Shown here in pieces: positions 62,573-64,000 of a stretch of 64,000 bases of DNA. The notes under the pieces are model-generated. The model searched no databases. It had not been told where the DNA came from and saw only the letters and a program-made list of their open reading frames with translations. The stretch is from Sutcliffiella horikoshii. Lineage in GTDB: Bacteria > Bacillota > Bacilli > Bacillales > Bacillaceae_I. Each line of letters starts with the position of its first letter. Position 1 is the stretch's first letter. The position numbers and the translations under genes were made by a program. Where the stretch lies: the NCBI RefSeq assembly GCF_020524325.1, contig NZ_JAIVKY010000002.1, forward strand, positions 527,482 through 591,481, read 5' to 3'.

Positions 62573-63688
62573 ATGAAGGATCCTCGGATTCAAACACTTG
62601 CAAAAAACTTAATCAACTATTCTGTTCGTCTTCAAAAAGGCGAGAAGGTATTAATCGAAAACTTTGGACTGCAAAGAGAACTTGTAGTAGCACTTGTCGA
62701 TGAAGCTTATAAAGCTGGCGGATATCCATTCGTTTCCTTAAAAGATGTTCAGGTAGACCGCGCTCTATTAATGGGAGCTCAAGAAGAACAATATAGCATG
62801 AAAGCTGATTTTGAAGCAAATGTCATGAAAAACATGGATGCTTATATCGGGCTTCGATCCGGCGACAACATTGCTGAATTGTCCGATGTTCCTGATAACA
62901 AGCAAAAAATCCAAGGCAGTACAGTAGGAAAAAAAGTTCACCGTGACATCCGAGTTCCAAAAACGAAATGGGTGGTTCTGCGCTATCCAAATGCCAGCAT
63001 GGCACAGCTTGCAAAAATGAGTACGGAAGGTTTTGAGAACTTCTATTTTGATGTTTGTAACCTTGATTATGGAAAAATGAGCAATGCCATGGATGCTCTT
63101 GTTGAGTTGATGAATAAAACCGACAAGGTCCGAATTACAGGAGAAGGAACGGATCTAACATTCTCCATTAAGGAAATCCCTGCAATTAAATGCGCAGGTG
63201 AAATGAATATCCCTGACGGCGAGGTATATACCGCCCCTGTGAAGGATTCTGTTAACGGTACAATTACTTACAATACACCATCTCCATACCAAGGCTTCAC
63301 ATATGAAAATGTGAAATTGACTTTCCGTGACGGAAAAATCGTGGAAGCAACAGCCAATGATTCCGACCGTATCAATAAAATCTTTGATACTGATGAAGGC
63401 GCTCGTTTTATCGGGGAGTTCGCAATTGGCGTTAACCCTTATATTCAACATCCGATGCAAGATATCCTATTTGACGAAAAGATTGATGGAAGCTTCCATT
63501 TCACACCTGGTCAAGCATATGAAGATGCTTGGAACGGCAATAATTCCGATATTCATTGGGATATGGTAATGATTCAACGTCCTGAATATGGCGGAGGAGA
63601 AATCTATTTTGATGATGTGTTGATAAGAAAAGATGGGAAGTTTGTTGTTACAGAACTTGAGGGACTGAACCCAGAGAATTTGAAGTAA
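62573..63688 (+). CDS. ampS: M29 family aminopeptidase
   Basis: A 371-residue metallo-aminopeptidase of the AmpS/PepS (M29) family. It starts MKDPRIQTLAKNLINYSVRL and has GEMNIPDGEVYTAPVKDS (about residues 212-229) with a metal-binding Glu. GEFAIGVNPYI and the later GSFHFTPGQAY and NNSDIHWDMV follow with His, Tyr and Asp ligands. It is ~40 residues shorter than the classical 410-residue members but covers the whole catalytic part. It removes N-terminal residues from peptides in the cytoplasm. Confidence 0.9.
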   Translation: MKDPRIQTLAKNLINYSVRLQKGEKVLIENFGLQRELVVALVDEAYKAGGYPFVSLKDVQVDRALLMGAQEEQYSMKADFEANVMKNMDAYIGLRSGDNIAELSDVPDNKQKIQGSTVGKKVHRDIRVPKTKWVVLRYPNASMAQLAKMSTEGFENFYFDVCNLDYGKMSNAMDALVELMNKTDKVRITGEGTDLTFSIKEIPAIKCAGEMNIPDGEVYTAPVKDSVNGTITYNTPSPYQGFTYENVKLTFRDGKIVEATANDSDRINKIFDTDEGARFIGEFAIGVNPYIQHPMQDILFDEKIDGSFHFTPGQAYEDAWNGNNSDIHWDMVMIQRPEYGGGEIYFDDVLIRKDGKFVVTELEGLNPENLK

Positions 63689-63700
63689 GCATTTAACTTG

Positions 63701-63733
63701 GACCACTCACATTAGATTTGTGAGTGGTTCTTT
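63701..63733 (+). terminator. Terminator after ampS
   Basis: ACCACTCAC, loop ATTAGATTT and GTGAGTGGT are followed by TCTTTTAATT on the plus strand. Confidence 0.8.
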
Positions 63734-63763
63734 TAATTGTTGCGTTAGACCTCCTTTAAGACT

Positions 63764-64000
63764 TGTTGTTGCACCCTTTTCAAGACCTCTCTCTACTCGT
63801 TTGCACGTAACTGATGTCTTCATAACTCTTCTCAAGACCTCTCTCTATCCATTTTCACGGAACTGATGTCTTCATACCCCTTCTCAAGACCTCTCTCTAT
63901 CCATTTTCACGGAACTGATGTCTTCATACCCCTTCTCAAGACCTCTCTCTATCCATTTTCACGGAACTGATGTCTTCATACCCCTTCTCAAGACCTCTCT
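63764..64000 (+). repeat. Tandem array, exact 52-bp period (cut by window edge)
   Basis: GATGTCTTCATA with its GTCTTC at 63816, 63868, 63920 and 63972 (three exact 52-bp steps), plus a partial unit from about 63764. The unit (CCATTTTCACGGAACTGATG, then TCTTCATACCCCTTCTCAAG, then ACCTCTCTCTAT) is clearly related to the 42.5-kb array. Confidence 0.92.

Overview
This window is a stretch of chromosome from a low-G+C, endospore-forming Bacillaceae species. The evidence is the mix of sporulation genes (ytrH, ytrI, ytfJ, sspA), GGAGG-type ribosome binding sites, frequent TTG/GTG starts, a T-box leader, cre-type operators, and a gene order that largely follows the dnaE-to-ytxG segment known from Bacillus subtilis. 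It is not B. subtilis itself: intergenic regions are full of repeats and several genes are inserted (megL, an NCS1 permease, a large FtsA-like gene, a class A PBP beside tyrS). No tRNA, rRNA, prophage, IS transposase, CRISPR-cas or recognisable defence system was seen.

Layout. 0-9.7 kb: the 5' part of dnaE, ytrHI, nrnA, ytpI, a NERD/zinc-ribbon protein, ytoI, ytkL and an M24 peptidase. 9.7-18.5 kb: ald, an SDR, an NCS1 permease, small unknown genes, an EcsC-family gene, ackA, ytxK and tpx. 18.5-29.5 kb: ytfJI, yteJ-sppA, NAD kinase, ytcJ, an acyl-CoA ligase, sspA, thiI and its cysteine desulfurase. 29.8-42.3 kb: brnQ, ezrA, hisJ, refZ, a free-methionine-sulfoxide reductase, megL, a GAF-GGDEF protein, rpsD with leader, and a GNAT gene. 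43-49 kb: tyrS with T-box, a class A PBP and an MFS transporter. 49.5-58.4 kb: the acetate/carbon-control block acsA / acuABC / motPS / ccpA / aroA. 58.6-64 kb: the FtsA-like gene, ytxJ, ytxGH behind a sigma-B-type promoter, and an M29 aminopeptidase.

Carbon and acetate metabolism is a theme. AckA makes ATP and acetate from acetyl-phosphate, AcsA re-activates acetate, AcuA and AcuC acetylate and deacetylate AcsA, and CcpA is encoded in the window. Cre-like operators lie before ackA, between acsA and acuA, before ald and before megL.

The most unusual content is intergenic. (1) About 15 copies of a 120-190 bp imperfect palindrome, in two main sequence types (A and B) with matching ends, sit between genes on both strands. 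Type A and type B pair up as an A(+)-linker-B(-) composite; two direct copies of that composite flank megL, and a third, inverted and internally deleted, lies after brnQ. (2) Six short tandem arrays of unrelated or distantly related units have periods of 20, 20/21, 21 or 52 bp, close to whole multiples of the DNA helical turn. Each follows a terminator, and five of the six lie roughly 95-160 bp upstream of the next gene's start codon. I do not know of a named system that explains these arrays; whether they are already described could not be checked here.
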